From an uncultured Bacteroidaceae bacterium (GTDB lineage Bacteria; Bacteroidota; Bacteroidia; Bacteroidales; Bacteroidaceae): a stretch of 64,000 nt of DNA. The stretch is from NCBI GenBank assembly GCA_934394435.1, contig CAKRRN010000006.1, forward strand, positions 1 through 64,000, written 5' to 3'. Both the position numbers and the translations under genes were made by a program. Positions within the stretch are counted from its first letter, which is position 1. Every line of letters begins with the position of its first letter. The notes beneath the pieces are model-generated. The model made no database searches, was not told the origin of the DNA, and saw nothing but the letters and a program-made list of their open reading frames with translations. Shown here piece by piece: positions 26,718 to 37,443 of this stretch.

Positions 26718-27878
26718 TTAGCAGAGCTTACGTGCACCGTCACCAATCACCACATCGATGATGATGGGTTCCTTGCCGTACTTCTCTGCGAATTTTTCCT
26801 TGGCAACCTTCTTGAAATTGTCTACCAGTTCCTCGGCTACCAGATTGATGGTGCAACCACCAAAGCCACCGCCCATGATGCGTGAGCCTGTCACACCAGC
26901 CTCCTTTGCAATATCGTTGAGATAGTCAAGTTCCTCGCAACTTACCTCATATTCTTTACTCAGTCCGTAGTGGGTCTCGTACATCATCTTGCCTACCATC
27001 TCATAGTCATCGTTCTGCAGGGCATCGCATACAGCCAATACACGCTCAACTTCGCCGATGACATAGCGCGCACGCTTGTACTCGTCACCTGTAACCTCGC
27101 CTTTTACCTCTTCCAGCATCTCGATGGTGGCATCGCGCAAGGACTTAACCTCTGGGTGTTTCTGTCCGATAATCTCTGCCACGTGTTCGCATTGCAGACG
27201 ACGCTCGTTGTAAGGACTTCCTGCCAGGGTGTGCTTCACGCAACTGTTTACCAATACGAGTTGGTAGCCTTTTGGGTTCCATGGGAAATACTCATACTCG
27301 CCATTGCGACAGTCGAGGCGTAGTAACGAGCCTTTTTTGCCCAAACAAGAGATAGCCTGGTCCATGATGCCACACATCACTCCGATATACTTGTGCTCGG
27401 TGCGCTGTCCTACACGAGCCAGTTCCATACGGTCAATCTTGTTCTCGCCCCACAGGTCGTTGATGGCAAAGGCGAAGGTGCTCTCCAAAGCTGCGCTTGA
27501 GCTCATGCCTGCTCCCAGGGGGACGTCACCAGCAAAGGCTGTGTTGAAGCCCTCTACGGGAACACCCAGAGCCATCATCTCACGGCAAACACCGAAGATA
27601 TAGCGTGCCCATGATGCCTTGGGACCCTGCTCTTCATCGAGCGAGAACTCCGTGTAGTCTTTCAAGTCAATAGAGTAGGCACGTACCTTGCGCGAGCCGT
27701 TGGGCTTAATCTCTGCAATAATGCCTTGCTCTACAGCACCAGGGAAAACATATCCGTTGTTATAATCAGTGTGCTCACCTATCAGATTGATTCTGCCAGG
27801 AGCGGCATAAACCGAACCTGTTGTGCCGTCGAAATGCTTTACAAAACGGCTTCTTACATCTTCTATTGTCAGTCTCAT
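26718..27878 (-). CDS. galK: Galactokinase
   Basis: A 386-residue GHMP kinase that phosphorylates alpha-D-galactose at C1 with ATP (Leloir pathway). It shows the galactokinase signature GRINLIGEHTDYNNGYVFPG, the ATP loop PLGAGMSSSAALE and motif 3 GSRIMGGGFGGCTINL. Length is normal. It lies 77 bases after the sugar transporter, at the end of a galM-transporter-galK cluster on the minus strand. No galT or galE is in the window. Confidence 0.96.
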   Translation of the reverse strand: MRLTIEDVRSRFVKHFDGTTGSVYAAPGRINLIGEHTDYNNGYVFPGAVEQGIIAEIKPNGSRKVRAYSIDLKDYTEFSLDEEQGPKASWARYIFGVCREMMALGVPVEGFNTAFAGDVPLGAGMSSSAALESTFAFAINDLWGENKIDRMELARVGQRTEHKYIGVMCGIMDQAISCLGKKGSLLRLDCRNGEYEYFPWNPKGYQLVLVNSCVKHTLAGSPYNERRLQCEHVAEIIGQKHPEVKSLRDATIEMLEEVKGEVTGDEYKRARYVIGEVERVLAVCDALQNDDYEMVGKMMYETHYGLSKEYEVSCEELDYLNDIAKEAGVTGSRIMGGGFGGCTINLVAEELVDNFKKVAKEKFAEKYGKEPIIIDVVIGDGARKLC

Positions 27879-27955
27879 GGTTGTGTTGTTTTGTTAAAGG
27901 AGTCTTGCGTCGCTGCATGAGCAGGACGCAAGACTGAGATTATACGATATATGGA

Positions 27956-29215
27956 TTATTCTTCTCTCTTGGAAACTCTGGATCCGATGAGCGCATAGAA
28001 CAAGATGTAAGCTGCGCAAACCAGAGGAATCATGTAGCTGATGAGGTAATTTCCACCAGTAGCGTCCACAACCACAGCCTGCAGTGCTACCATTACAGCG
28101 CAACCAAACACCATAGTCATGAAGATACCTGAAGCGGCGGCAGTGTACTTGCCCAGTCCCTCAACAGCCATGTTGAAGATGCCTCCCCACATTACGGATG
28201 TGCAAAGACCTACGCAGATGAAGGCTGCTACGCCCACGGGTACTTCAACCCAAATGAGAGAAAGGTTTGCCCAGTCTACACCAGGTACCTGTACCTGCCA
28301 ACTGGTGGGAGCGAACATGCCAAATGCAAGCAGGACAATGGCTGCTGTAGCCACAGGGCTTACCATAGCACGGCTGGATACCTTTCCGCCGATGCTACCA
28401 CCTACAGTACGTCCGATAAACATGGCAAACCAGTAAACGGCGGCAATCAGAGATGCCACACCAGCAGAGCTACCAACGTCGCTAGTCAAGTACTTAATCA
28501 TGTAGGTAGGAGTACCAACCTCAACGCTCATATAGAGGAAAATAGCCAGAGCACCCAGTGCGAAGTGACGGTGAGAGAGTGCACCTTTCACGAGGTCCAT
28601 GCTCACGGGTTCCTGCTTGGGCTCTTCAATCTTGGTTGCTGCCAGCACCAGGAAGGCTACCACGAAGATTGCTACTGCTATGTACATGGCAGGAGCGGCA
28701 TCCACGATAGCTGTCTCCTTGGTAACCTCGCCAATCAAGGCTCCCAATATAATATAAACTGCCACTGCGGCTGCACTATTGAATGCACCACCAATCTGAA
28801 TCAGCTGATTGCCGGTGTTACCACCACCGCCAAGTACATTGAGCAAGGGGTTCACTACGGTGTTGAGCATGCACATGGTGAAACCGCAAATAAATGCGCC
28901 TGCCAGATAAATCCACATGCTTTCCATGGTGCCAGACAACAACTCCAGACCCATGCCTATGATACCAACGATGAGAGCCAGCAAAGCAGTCTTCTTGTAA
29001 CCAAACTTGACAATGAGCATACCGCTGGGGATACCCATTACCAGATAGGCTATGAAATTGGCATAGTTGCCAATCTGTGACTGAAGCTCACTTGCTCCAA
29101 ACTGGTTTTGTACGATGACTGCCATGGGTGAACACAGATTGGTCACGAAGGCAATCATAGCGAAGAGCGCGATCATCATTATAATCGCAGCCCACTGTTT
29201 TGATTTTTGTGCCAT
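27956..29215 (-). CDS. MFS sugar/proton symporter, FucP/GluP family
   Basis: 419 residues with about 12 membrane helices, of the FHS (fucose-galactose-glucose:H+ symporter) group. Recognisable features are NYANFIAYLVMGIPSGMLIVKFGYKKTALL near the N-terminus and the NTVVNPLLNVLGG segment typical of the family. Position between galM and galK suggests galactose (possibly glucose) uptake across the inner membrane. 61 bases after galM, so co-transcribed. Confidence 0.88.
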   Translation of the reverse strand: MAQKSKQWAAIIMMIALFAMIAFVTNLCSPMAVIVQNQFGASELQSQIGNYANFIAYLVMGIPSGMLIVKFGYKKTALLALIVGIIGMGLELLSGTMESMWIYLAGAFICGFTMCMLNTVVNPLLNVLGGGGNTGNQLIQIGGAFNSAAAVAVYIILGALIGEVTKETAIVDAAPAMYIAVAIFVVAFLVLAATKIEEPKQEPVSMDLVKGALSHRHFALGALAIFLYMSVEVGTPTYMIKYLTSDVGSSAGVASLIAAVYWFAMFIGRTVGGSIGGKVSSRAMVSPVATAAIVLLAFGMFAPTSWQVQVPGVDWANLSLIWVEVPVGVAAFICVGLCTSVMWGGIFNMAVEGLGKYTAAASGIFMTMVFGCAVMVALQAVVVDATGGNYLISYMIPLVCAAYILFYALIGSRVSKREE

Positions 29216-29276
29216 TAGTTTTGCTAAAATTATAGATTTTATGAATGATTATTTTCAGGAGAAGTAGCTTCTAGGA

Positions 29277-30359
29277 TTATTCCTCAGTGCTGAACTTATA
29301 TACTGTCTTCTGCGTGTAAATCTCTCCAGGCTTTAAGATGACACTGGGGAAATAGGGATGGTTGGGGCTGTCGGGGAAGTGTTGTGCCTCGAAGCAGAGT
29401 GCACTGTACTTGCCAAAGGTTGCTCCATGTGTGCCCTTGAAACCATTGAGCCAGTTGCTGCTGTAGAATTGCACGCCTGGTTCTGTCGTGTACATTTCCA
29501 TCACACGCCCACTTACAGGTTCTGTGCAACGAACCGCGAAACTGAGTTCACCTGGTTCGCGTTTGTTGAGTACATAGCAGTGGTCGTAGCCAGTGCCATT
29601 TACTATTTGCTGGTTTGAAGTATCATGGATGCGTTCGCCCACGGTGTGAGGGGTACGAAAATCAAATGGCGTACCTTCCACTTTTAGAATTTCGCCCGTG
29701 GGGATGCTTGTCTCATCAATCGGTAGGAAGAAATCTGCGTTGATTAGCAGTTGGCAATTCAATGCTTCTGGAGTAGGGTCGGCTATGCCTGCAAGCGAGA
29801 AGAACCCGTGGCTTGTCATGTTGACCACTGTCTTCTTGTTGGTTGTTCCACGATAGTCAATGATAAGTTCATTGTCTTCGCTCAGACTGTATTTTACTAT
29901 CATTTGAAGCTCGCCAGGGAAACCTTCCTCATAATAGGCGGATACGTATCTCAAAACCAACTCATGTTCATTGATTTGTTCTGCATCCCATACTCTGGCA
30001 TGAAATCCTGTAGGTCCTCCGTGTAAATGATTGGGACCGTTGTTCACTGCCAGGCTATATTCTTTACCGTTCATGGTAAATTTTCCCTTGGCAATGCGAT
30101 TCCCATATCTGCCCACCAATGTACTCAAAAATGGTTCTGGGCTTTCTATTACTCCTTTTATACTGTCATGACCTTGGATGACATTGGCCATTTTGCCTTC
30201 TTTGTCGGGAACCATGATGGCCACCAATGCACCACCGTAGTTGGTGACACTTACCTCCATACCGTTACTGTTGGTAAGAGTGTAGAGGTCGGTCTGTTTA
30301 CCCTGTACCACAGCCTGAAAGTCTTCTCTCTTCAGTCCGGAAATCAGTTCTTTGTCCAT
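29277..30359 (-). CDS. galM: Aldose 1-epimerase (galactose mutarotase)
   Basis: A 360-residue enzyme converting beta- to alpha-D-galactose, the form used by galactokinase. Family features are NHLHGGPTGFHARVW with the first catalytic-site His, TSHGFFSLAG with the second, GYDHCYVLN, and the catalytic Glu in LCFEAQHFPDSPNHP. No signal peptide, so cytoplasmic. First gene of the galactose cluster, 112 bases downstream of a TAnnTTTG promoter box. Confidence 0.95.
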   Translation of the reverse strand: MDKELISGLKREDFQAVVQGKQTDLYTLTNSNGMEVSVTNYGGALVAIMVPDKEGKMANVIQGHDSIKGVIESPEPFLSTLVGRYGNRIAKGKFTMNGKEYSLAVNNGPNHLHGGPTGFHARVWDAEQINEHELVLRYVSAYYEEGFPGELQMIVKYSLSEDNELIIDYRGTTNKKTVVNMTSHGFFSLAGIADPTPEALNCQLLINADFFLPIDETSIPTGEILKVEGTPFDFRTPHTVGERIHDTSNQQIVNGTGYDHCYVLNKREPGELSFAVRCTEPVSGRVMEMYTTEPGVQFYSSNWLNGFKGTHGATFGKYSALCFEAQHFPDSPNHPYFPSVILKPGEIYTQKTVYKFSTEE

Positions 30360-30470
30360 CGGAATATTGTTTAAGTTTGACGTCTTTTATGGCTTTTTCG
30401 CCAAATTCCTAATGCAAACTTAATAATAAATACTGGACTTTCCAAATAGGAAGACCAAAAAAATGTGGGG

Positions 30471-30478
30471 CAAAGGTA
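30471..30478 (-). promoter_or_regulatory. Promoter -7 box of the galactose cluster
   Basis: The minus strand reads TACCTTTG, an exact TAnnTTTG box, in the 170-base gap between galM and folC. GTTTAC lies near the expected -33 position but is not an exact TTTG. The leader to galM is about 105 bases. Confidence 0.55.
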
Positions 30479-30529
30479 ATTTCACTATTTGTTGTGGTTT
30501 GTAAACTCTATGATACTTGTGGTAACGTA

Positions 30530-31831
30530 TTACCGGTTTTCTTTTTCTTGAAGTTTGAGTAAATCGGCAACGATGAAGGTGCTTCCTCCAACAAAAATCA
30601 TATCTTCAATCTCTGCTGCGGATCGTGCCGCATGATATGCAAGTTCGACAGTGGGGTAGCATTGCCCATGAAGTCCATGCAAGGATGCTTTTTCCATGAA
30701 TTCCTCGCAGGGCATAGCTCGTTTTACAGAAGCTTGTGTAAAATAGTATATGGCATTTTTGGGTAGCATGGAAAGTACTGTGTCTACATCCTTATCGCTT
30801 ACCATACCTATTATTATATGCAGATTTTTATGTGGAGTGTTGGTCAACTGACGGGTGATGTATTGTATTCCGCCTACGTTGTGACCGGTGTCGCATATGG
30901 TGAGAGGGCGTTCTTGAATCTTTTGCCAGCGTCCTCTTAATCCTGTGAGTTTACATACATGAGCAAACCCTTCGCTTACGGAAGTCGTGCTAATCGTAAT
31001 CCCTAGCTGGCTGAGTTTTTTTATGGCTTCCAATATGGTGGCTGTGTTTTTCTCTTGACAGAAGCCTCCCAGTTCACCATGTATGGTTCCAAAGGTGACC
31101 GTATGGTAGGTGTAGTCTTGATTGGGAGTTCGTGTGAAGTCCGTAATCTCACCTTGTCGGTCGGCAAAGGTAAGTGTAGTGCCTACTTCCGCTGCCTTCT
31201 GTCTGAATACATCAGTCACACTCTCGTTGTCTGATTCGCCCACGATAGCAGGTATGTTGTGTTTTATGATACCTGCTTTTTCGCTGGCAATTTTGGGTAG
31301 TGTGTTGCCCAGAAATTGCGTATGATCAAAGCTTATGTTTGTAATGATACTAAGTAGTGGATGTATGATATTGGTGCAGTCGAGTCTACCGCCCAAACCT
31401 ACCTCAATTACAGCAATATCCACTTGTTCTTCGGCAAAGTACTTAAAGGCGAGTGCAGTTGTCAATTCGAAGAACGAAGGGTGGAGTGGCTCAAAAAAGC
31501 CGCGCTCTTGTTCTACGAAGTCCACCACACGCTTTTGGGGTATCATTTTTCCGTTTACGCGTATGCGTTCTCGAAAGTCGGTCAGATGAGGACTTGTGTA
31601 TAGACCTACTTTATAGCCTTGACTTTGTAATACCGCTGCCAGTGTATGGCTTACAGAACCTTTCCCGTTGGTGCCAGCCACGTGTATTGTGGCATATTGT
31701 CTGTGTGGATGTTGGAAGTGCTCATCGAGAGTTTCTGTGTTATTCAGTCCTTCCTTATATGCGCCCGCCCCGATATTTTGGAATAACGGGGCGGATTCAT
31801 ATAGATATGTGGTTGCTTGTTCGTACGTCAT
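30530..31831 (-). CDS. folC: Folylpolyglutamate / dihydrofolate synthase
   Basis: A 433-residue ATP-dependent ligase that makes dihydrofolate and adds glutamates to folate. P-loop VAGTNGKGSVSHTLAAVL (about 51-68), omega-loop region LYTSPHLTDFRERIRVNG, IEVGLGGRLDCTN and SFDHTQFLGNTLPKIASEKAGI are all diagnostic. The C-terminal Mur-ligase domain includes DTGHNVGG. Length is normal. 71 bases after dnaJ on the same strand. Confidence 0.95.
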   Translation of the reverse strand: MTYEQATTYLYESAPLFQNIGAGAYKEGLNNTETLDEHFQHPHRQYATIHVAGTNGKGSVSHTLAAVLQSQGYKVGLYTSPHLTDFRERIRVNGKMIPQKRVVDFVEQERGFFEPLHPSFFELTTALAFKYFAEEQVDIAVIEVGLGGRLDCTNIIHPLLSIITNISFDHTQFLGNTLPKIASEKAGIIKHNIPAIVGESDNESVTDVFRQKAAEVGTTLTFADRQGEITDFTRTPNQDYTYHTVTFGTIHGELGGFCQEKNTATILEAIKKLSQLGITISTTSVSEGFAHVCKLTGLRGRWQKIQERPLTICDTGHNVGGIQYITRQLTNTPHKNLHIIIGMVSDKDVDTVLSMLPKNAIYYFTQASVKRAMPCEEFMEKASLHGLHGQCYPTVELAYHAARSAAEIEDMIFVGGSTFIVADLLKLQEKENR

Positions 31832-31902
31832 GTTATGTTTAAACTGCTTTCTGGTCTTACACTTTTTTTAGTTAACTTGCCAAGACCTAATAACTTACAA
31901 TT

Positions 31903-33099
31903 TTATTCAAATTGTCTTTTAAACTTGCTGAAGAAGCTTTCTTTCGTGTCAGAACTAGGTTTTACATTCTCACGGTCTCTGAGTTTCTCGAAGATTTCTT
32001 TTTCTTCCTTTGACAGATTCTGTGGAATGTATACGTTAATAGTCACGATAATATCTCCAACGCCATAGCCGTATCCTTGCAGTGCAGGCAACCCCTTTCC
32101 ACGTATGCGCATAACTTTTCCGGGTTGTGTGCCAGGCTCAATTTTGATTTTGACTTTCCCATCCAGTGTTGGAATTTCTACGGAACCGCCTAATACCGCT
32201 GTTGGAATGTCCAGCTGCAATTGGTAGTGTAGGTCTTTACCTTCGCGTATGAAGGTCTTGCTTTCTTCCACACTAATGATTACTTGAATGTCACCAGGTG
32301 TTCCGTTTTGCTTGCCTGCATGTCCCTTTCCCGGAACGTTTAGCACCATTCCGTCTTCGATTCCTGCAGGTATCTTCACTTCAATGACTTCTTCGCCACT
32401 TACAACACCTTCTCCACCACAACGTGGGCATTTGTTCTTGATGATAGATCCTGTGCCTCCACATCCAGGACAGGTAGTTTGAGTTTGCATCGTTCCCAGC
32501 ATAGTGCGCATGGTACGATAAACGGCACCAGAACCTTTACATTGGCTACATGTCTCCGTTTTCCCATCTTTGCTTCCTGTACCTTGACAATCGGGGCATA
32601 CTACGTCTTTCTTTACTTTGAACTTTTTGGTCACCCCAGTGCGTACTTCATCCAGAGTAAGTCTGACCTTCATTCTTAAGTCAGCTCCTCTAAAGTTTGG
32701 TCGAGCGCTTCTGCCTCCTCCGTGTCCTCCGAAAAAGCTTTCGAATCCACCTCCTGCTCCTCCGAAATGACCTCTACCACCGAATATGTCACCGAACATG
32801 TTGAATATGTCATCCATGTTCATGCTTTCGCTGCTGAATCCTCCGAAGCCATTTCCTTGTGGTCCGTTGAATCCGAACTGATCATACTGTTGGCGCTTTT
32901 GTGGGTCACGCAACACATCGTATGCTTCTGCTGCCTCTTTAAACTTTTCTTCCGCAGCCTTCTTCTCCTCCTCTGATTTGCCAGCCTGACGGTCAGGGTG
33001 GTATTTGATGGCCATTTTCTTGTAAGCGCTTTTTATCTCTGCGTCACTTGCAGTTTTATTTACGCCCAATACTTCATAGTAGTCTCTTTTGTTTGCCAT
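31903..33099 (-). CDS. dnaJ: Chaperone DnaJ
   Basis: A 398-residue Hsp40 co-chaperone. J domain with HPD in KYHPDRQ (about 33-37), a Gly/Phe-rich region (about 85-135) including an FGGHGGG stretch, a zinc-binding domain with four CxxCxG repeats ([32 protein letters not shown]) and the C-terminal substrate-binding domain. It stimulates DnaK ATPase. 33 bases after grpE, so a grpE-dnaJ operon; dnaK is not in the window. Confidence 0.97.
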   Translation of the reverse strand: MANKRDYYEVLGVNKTASDAEIKSAYKKMAIKYHPDRQAGKSEEEKKAAEEKFKEAAEAYDVLRDPQKRQQYDQFGFNGPQGNGFGGFSSESMNMDDIFNMFGDIFGGRGHFGGAGGGFESFFGGHGGGRSARPNFRGADLRMKVRLTLDEVRTGVTKKFKVKKDVVCPDCQGTGSKDGKTETCSQCKGSGAVYRTMRTMLGTMQTQTTCPGCGGTGSIIKNKCPRCGGEGVVSGEEVIEVKIPAGIEDGMVLNVPGKGHAGKQNGTPGDIQVIISVEESKTFIREGKDLHYQLQLDIPTAVLGGSVEIPTLDGKVKIKIEPGTQPGKVMRIRGKGLPALQGYGYGVGDIIVTINVYIPQNLSKEEKEIFEKLRDRENVKPSSDTKESFFSKFKRQFE

Positions 33100-33132
33100 T
33101 GTCTTGCTCCTTTCTGGTTAGCGTGTGGCTTG

Positions 33133-33762
33133 TTAGAGTCCCACCACCACTTGTGCGTGGCGAATCACCTTGTCGTTTAGTTTATATCCAGTGAGTGTGC
33201 AGTCCATTACCTTACCTTTTAGTTCGTCACTTGGTGCGGGTAACTGTGCAATGGCCTCATGAAGGTCAACATCGAATGTGGCATCTTTCGTGTCGATGGG
33301 TTTTACTCCTTGTTTACTTAGGATGTCGATGAATTTCTTGTGTATCAACTTCACACCTTCCACCACAGCTTTCACATCGTCTGCCTTTTCCATATTGGTC
33401 AATGCACGTTCCATGTCGTCCAATACAGGCAGAATGGATACCACAGTTTTCTCTCCTCCGTTGAGAATCAACTCTGTCTTTTCCTTGATGGTTCGCTTGC
33501 GGTAATTATCAAACTCTGCTATTTTTCGTAGCAGTTGGTCTTTTAGATTTGCTATCTCTTCTTCTGCATCATGCAACTTTTCTTCGACTGTCTTTTCCTT
33601 GTTTTCTGTCTTTTCAGCCTCCTCGTTTTCGTCAGTCTTGCTCTCGGTGTTAGCCTGCTGCTCCTTCTCTGTCATTTTGTCGGTTTTATCTGTAGCTTTT
33701 TCTTCAGGCTGCTGAGTGCTATTGCATTGCTGCTTCAAGTCTTCTTCCTTTTTCTCTTTCAT
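33133..33762 (-). CDS. grpE: Nucleotide exchange factor GrpE
   Basis: 209 residues: a charged, low-complexity N-terminal region rich in Lys, Glu, Thr and Gln (about 1-55), a long coiled coil (about 55-95; LHDAEEEIANLKDQLLRKIAEFDNYRKR, split here only by helix phase), and the C-terminal beta-domain with GVKPIDTKDATFDVDLHEAIAQ and GYKLNDKVIRHAQVVVG. It releases ADP from DnaK. Upstream of dnaJ in the same operon. Confidence 0.96.
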   Translation of the reverse strand: MKEKKEEDLKQQCNSTQQPEEKATDKTDKMTEKEQQANTESKTDENEEAEKTENKEKTVEEKLHDAEEEIANLKDQLLRKIAEFDNYRKRTIKEKTELILNGGEKTVVSILPVLDDMERALTNMEKADDVKAVVEGVKLIHKKFIDILSKQGVKPIDTKDATFDVDLHEAIAQLPAPSDELKGKVMDCTLTGYKLNDKVIRHAQVVVGL

Positions 33763-33846
33763 ATTTATATATATACTGTGTGTACCTTAGGGTACAATGG
33801 TTTCACTGGCTTTTGTATTACAATATCTATGCCAAGTGCCATTTTG

Positions 33847-35478
<1,632 letters not shown>

Positions 35479-35526
35479 TTATGCTTTTTGGCTTGTTCGT
35501 AAAAAAAACTATTTTGCAGCTTCTTC

Positions 35527-36438
35527 TTATCTGATACGAAGAATCTCTCCAGGTGTCAGAGTGTGGTCAGGCTGCATTTTATTTAACTTGTACAGATTCT
35601 TGAGCCTGATGCCATAGAGCTGGCTGATGTCATGCATACTTTGGTTGGGTTCCACAATATGGATGGGGTTGTGCTTGAATTCTTTTGAGGCACATTTTCG
35701 CTTCTGTTGCAGATAGATAATGTCACCGGCTGTTGCAGCATAGTCCTTAGGTAAATCGTTATACCGATAAAGATCCTTCAGCCTCACTCCTGTCTTCTCA
35801 CTGATTGTAGCCATGTTGTCGCCAGCCTCCACTACGATGAAGTAGTTCTTATTGTTACGGTACACAATGTGATTGATGTAAAATGGATCTTGATCCACCG
35901 TACCCTTCTTTTGGCTTAGCAATATGTATTTTCCTGAGTCAAACTGACTTAGGTTGTACATTTCTATGATTCTTATCAGAGATTCTGCATATGTGGGGCT
36001 GGTCGCATATCCTGCAGCTTTCAGTCCCCGTGCCCATCCTTTGTAATCAGTAATCGAGAGCTGGAAGAGCCCCTGGTAACGTCTGCCCTGCAGAAAACGT
36101 GAATGGTCTACGAAACTCTCATGAGCATTTCTGTATTTTCTGAATTTCTCGTTGGGGGCATCATCGTTGCGCAAAACATACGGACCTGTCCACGAACCAC
36201 CGCATTTAATACCAAAATGGTTGTTTGCTTCTGTTGCTAAAGTGCTACGTCCAGCAGAACTCTCCAACAATCCCTGTGCAAGAGTGATGCTGGCTGGTAT
36301 TCTGTACTGATGCATTTGTTCAATAGCCCAATCCTTATAGGTGTCAATGTATGTCCAGTATGCTTGGTTTGTTCTTTGCGCGAACAATGTCAGGCCACTG
36401 CATACAAATAAGAGCAGAGCCACTATGTTTTTTTTCAT
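35527..36438 (-). CDS. Exported N-acetylglucosaminidase with two LysM domains
   Basis: About 303 residues from the ATG at 36438 (MKKNIVALLLFVCSGLTLFA signal peptide; an ATG three codons earlier is possible). The lysozyme-like glucosaminidase domain (about 25-165) has the catalytic Glu in GLLESSAGRS and the NNHFGIKCGGSW and AGYATSPTYAESLIRIIE motifs. Two LysM domains follow (about 200-250 and 258-302) for peptidoglycan binding. A cell-wall hydrolase acting in the periplasm. Single gene, divergent from cytidine deaminase. Confidence 0.92.
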   Translation of the reverse strand: MKKNIVALLLFVCSGLTLFAQRTNQAYWTYIDTYKDWAIEQMHQYRIPASITLAQGLLESSAGRSTLATEANNHFGIKCGGSWTGPYVLRNDDAPNEKFRKYRNAHESFVDHSRFLQGRRYQGLFQLSITDYKGWARGLKAAGYATSPTYAESLIRIIEMYNLSQFDSGKYILLSQKKGTVDQDPFYINHIVYRNNKNYFIVVEAGDNMATISEKTGVRLKDLYRYNDLPKDYAATAGDIIYLQQKRKCASKEFKHNPIHIVEPNQSMHDISQLYGIRLKNLYKLNKMQPDHTLTPGEILRIR

Positions 36439-36466
36439 ATTTAGCATGGTTTTCCCTTTGAACGCA

Positions 36467-36474
36467 CAAAATTA
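36467..36474 (-). promoter_or_regulatory. Promoter -7 box of the glucosaminidase gene
   Basis: The minus strand reads TAATTTTG (TAnnTTTG), 29 bases before the ATG at 36438, in the short divergent gap shared with cytidine deaminase. Confidence 0.5.
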
Positions 36475-36506
36475 TCCAAAAATAGCCGAATTAAGAAAAA
36501 AAAACT

Positions 36507-36514
36507 TAAATTTG
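36507..36514 (+). promoter_or_regulatory. Promoter -7 box of cytidine deaminase
   Basis: TAAATTTG fits TAnnTTTG and lies 22 bases before the ATG at 36536. No exact TTTG -33 box is seen. Confidence 0.45.
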
Positions 36515-36535
36515 TGTCAAACAAACCATTAGTCT

Positions 36536-37018
36536 ATGAAGGAAATAGAAATAAAGAGTGTGTTTCGCATCTATGGAATGGACGAGCTTCAACGTGAGGA
36601 TCGCCAGCTGGTGGAGGCGGCAATGGAGGCCACCAAGGGCAGTTATGCTCCTTATTCCAAGTTTCGTGTAGGGGCGGCTGCAAGACTTTCCAATGGCATC
36701 ATTTTCACAGGTGCCAATCAGGAGAATGCTGCCTATCCCTCAGGGTTATGTGCCGAACGCACCGCACTTTTTGCAGCAAACGCCCAATATCCGAATCAAC
36801 CCGTACTTGCCTTGGCTATCGCTGCACGCAAGGGCAATCGCTTCCTGCAGACTCCCATCTCACCCTGTGGTGCTTGCCGTCAGGTGATTTCTGGCGTGGA
36901 AGACCGTTTTGGGCATCCTGTGCGCATCTTGCTCTATGGCACCGAGGGTGTGTATGAGTGCAGTGGAGTAGATGCCTTGCTTCCCCTGCGCTTTGTGGAT
37001 GCCGATATGCATTTGTAG
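36536..37018 (+). CDS. cdd: Cytidine deaminase
   Basis: A 160-residue zinc enzyme converting cytidine and deoxycytidine to uridine forms in pyrimidine salvage. Zinc and catalytic residues are C72 and E74 (CAERTAL) and C111/C114 (PCGACRQV). YAPYSKFRVGAA and NQENAAYPSGLCAER are the usual substrate-binding stretches. Length slightly above the 130-residue tetrameric type because of an N-terminal extension. Single gene. A 9-bp hairpin (37036-37065) follows the stop but lacks a T-run. Confidence 0.95.
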   Translation: MKEIEIKSVFRIYGMDELQREDRQLVEAAMEATKGSYAPYSKFRVGAAARLSNGIIFTGANQENAAYPSGLCAERTALFAANAQYPNQPVLALAIAARKGNRFLQTPISPCGACRQVISGVEDRFGHPVRILLYGTEGVYECSGVDALLPLRFVDADMHL

Positions 37019-37243
37019 GATACGTGGAAAAATATACTGTGGTGTACAGGTTGATTCACCACAGTGTATAACCAGATGCTGCGTATTGCTCTTATTTTAT
37101 CAGCTCAGTATATAGGCTTTCAGAAAAAAGACCTATCCCAAAGTTTTTTGCCCTTTTTATTTGTGTATAACACGAACGCATCCCGAACGGCATTCCGAAG
37201 CCTACATAAAATGGTAGTTTTTTTTAAAAACTTTATGTTACAT
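37019..37243. other. Intergenic region before the LRR module array
   Basis: No gene seen. It contains the hairpin ACTGTGGTG...CACCACAGT (37036-37065) just after cdd and the inverted copy CGAACGCATCCCGAAC (37173-37188) of a 16-base sequence found at 22320-22335. Confidence 0.6.
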
Positions 37244-37273
37244 TTTGAAAAAGAAAAATAAATGCTATATTTG
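37244..37273 (+). promoter_or_regulatory. Promoter of LRR module copy 1
   Basis: TTTG at 37244-37247 and TATATTTG at 37266-37273, separated by 18 bases, match the Bacteroidetes promoter. The downstream leader (AATCT..TTGC..ACC..AAAACAATTTAT) is similar to that before copy 2 (39030-39097), showing that promoter and leader were duplicated with the module. Confidence 0.65.
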
Positions 37274-37322
37274 CGAGCGATAATCTCTTATTGCTTATAA
37301 CCTTTTAAAACAATTTATAAAA

Positions 37323-37443
37323 ATGGAAAACAAAAACAAGACTGTGCTTCTTTTTGTCACCTTATTGAGTGTACTGGTTTATGCCCTTGGCAGCTATAAG
37401 TAAACTCGATGGAATTATGTATTATAATGGTAAGGAAAAATGA
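37323..37443 (+). pseudogene. Deletion remnant of the module lipoprotein (copy 1)
   Basis: An ATG opens MENKNKTVLLFVTLLSVLVYALGSYK then a stop, matching the signal-peptide region of the intact lipoprotein at 41279. Just after the stop, in another frame, come codons for LDGIMYYNGKEK, matching the C-terminal ends of copies 2 (EGVMYYEGK) and 3 (EGVLYYDK). The roughly 180 codons between are missing. The remnant stop overlaps the LRR start (ATGA), so it could still act as a short coupling leader. Confidence 0.8.
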